NCBI GenBank assembly: GCA_030824255.1
Contig: JAVBYB010000517.1
Location: 1-10,964 of the forward strand
Source: a bacterium
Lineage (GTDB): Bacteria > Pseudomonadota > Alphaproteobacteria > Caulobacterales > Hyphomonadaceae
DNA: 10,964 nucleotides
Direction of reading: 5' to 3'
Shown here piece after piece: positions 10,362 through 10,964 of this stretch (its first letter is position 1; the number at the start of each line of letters is the position of its first letter). The position numbers were made by a program, and so were the translations under genes. Under the pieces are notes generated by a model that saw only the letters and a program-made list of their open reading frames with translations, was not told the DNA's origin and searched no databases.

Positions 10362-10964
10362 CTAGCGGGCGTTGCGAGGGTCCGCCATGATGCGTTGTTC
10401 GAGCTGGCGCAGCTCATCGGCCACGGATTCGTTCGAGGCCACCATCGCGGCGATCTTGCGATAGGCGAAAAGCACGGTCGTGTGATCCCGGTCGCCGAAC
10501 AGGCGGCCGATCTGCGGGTAGGAGCATTTGGTCAGCTGGCGGCTGAGATACATCGCGTACTGGCGGGGAAGCGCGTACTGGCGCTTCCGGCAGGGCGATT
10601 CCAGCTCGATCTTGGTGACGCCATAGGCCTTGGCCGTGACGTCCTTGATCGTGTCGATGCGCGGGGCGCGGGCGGGGGCGCCGCCCATCTGCAGCTGGAT
10701 CGATTTCTCGACGGCGGCCTTGTCGACCGGTTTGCCGGCGAGGACCGTGCCGCAATAGACGTTGCGGACAGCGCCGCAGAGGGCCCGGCCAGACGCCGGG
10801 AGACGGTCGGCCAGCAGGTCGATCCATTCTTCGGTGAGCTGGAACTCCGCATCGATCGCCGAGGCCGACGCAGACACAGCGTCAGCATGGGCGCGCAGGA
10901 TTTCGCGGCGCAGGTTGCGCTCGGGCAGTTCCATCTGGGCGATGACGCCGCCATGGATCTCGTC
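10362..10964 (-). CDS. dnaA: Chromosomal replication initiator DnaA, C-terminal part (5' end outside window)
   Basis: The last 200 residues of the replication initiator are present, and the frame stays open to the window edge. They cover the end of the AAA+ domain III (the lid helices, 'LPERNLRREIL', and the sensor-2 region GRALCGAV, whose Arg contacts bound ATP) and all of DNA-binding domain IV. In domain IV, 'ALPRQYAMYLSRQLT' and the DnaA signature GDRDHTTVLFAYRKI are clear. By recalled alignment with E. coli DnaA, the DnaA-box-reading residues Arg399, Pro423, Asp433, His434 and Thr435 are all kept, so TTATNCACA-type boxes should be recognised. The GRxLxGAV form is typical of alphaproteobacteria. 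An internal ATG at 10934 is not the start. dnaN follows after 205 bases. Confidence 0.97.
   Translation of the reverse strand, partial: DEIHGGVIAQMELPERNLRREILRAHADAVSASASAIDAEFQLTEEWIDLLADRLPASGRALCGAVRNVYCGTVLAGKPVDKAAVEKSIQLQMGGAPARAPRIDTIKDVTAKAYGVTKIELESPCRKRQYALPRQYAMYLSRQLTKCSYPQIGRLFGDRDHTTVLFAYRKIAAMVASNESVADELRQLEQRIMADPRNAR

Overview
The window is a GC-rich stretch of a Gram-negative alphaproteobacterial chromosome centred on the replication-initiation block dnaA-dnaN-(orphan ORF)-recF-gyrB, all on the minus strand. Three observations suggest an alphaproteobacterium, most likely Caulobacterales (Hyphomonadaceae or a relative): the DnaA sensor-2 segment has the 'GRxLxGAV' form rather than 'NVRELEGAL', GyrB carries the long Gram-negative C-terminal insert, and the neighbouring TonB-dependent receptor has the 'TGSRIARxDYxANSPI' plug style. 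The genus cannot be fixed from sequence reading alone.

Layout from left to right. Position 1-79 (minus) holds the first 26 codons of a lipoprotein gene that runs off the window. Divergent from it, a YgjP/DUF45-type zinc metallohydrolase is read on the plus strand (139-867). A strong intrinsic terminator (952-986) separates it from a convergent 1022-residue TonB-dependent receptor (1011-4079, minus, GTG start with a good Shine-Dalgarno). A 452-base gene-free region (4080-4531) holds the receptor leader, the gyrB 3' end, a long imperfect inverted repeat and several copies of a CCTGAC hexamer. Then come gyrB (4532-7000), recF (7018-8184), an unrecognised 246-residue ORF (8248-8988), dnaN (9044-10156) and the last 200 codons of dnaA (10362-10964), all on the minus strand.

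The core block makes the initiator DnaA, the sliding clamp, the RecF gap-repair ATPase and the GyrB subunit of gyrase. recF and gyrB are 17 bases apart and probably cotranscribed. dnaN, the orphan ORF and recF are separated by only 55 and 63 bases with no visible terminator. dnaA and dnaN are separated by 205 bases containing four successive hairpins, one of which looks like a genuine terminator for dnaA, so dnaN probably has its own promoter.

No defence system, mobile element, CRISPR array or RNA gene is visible. The parts most worth a second look are the orphan ORF inserted between dnaN and recF, the hairpin-dense dnaA-dnaN spacer, the AT-rich rare-codon island in recF and the structured gyrB/receptor spacer. 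Most of the window is ordinary housekeeping DNA.
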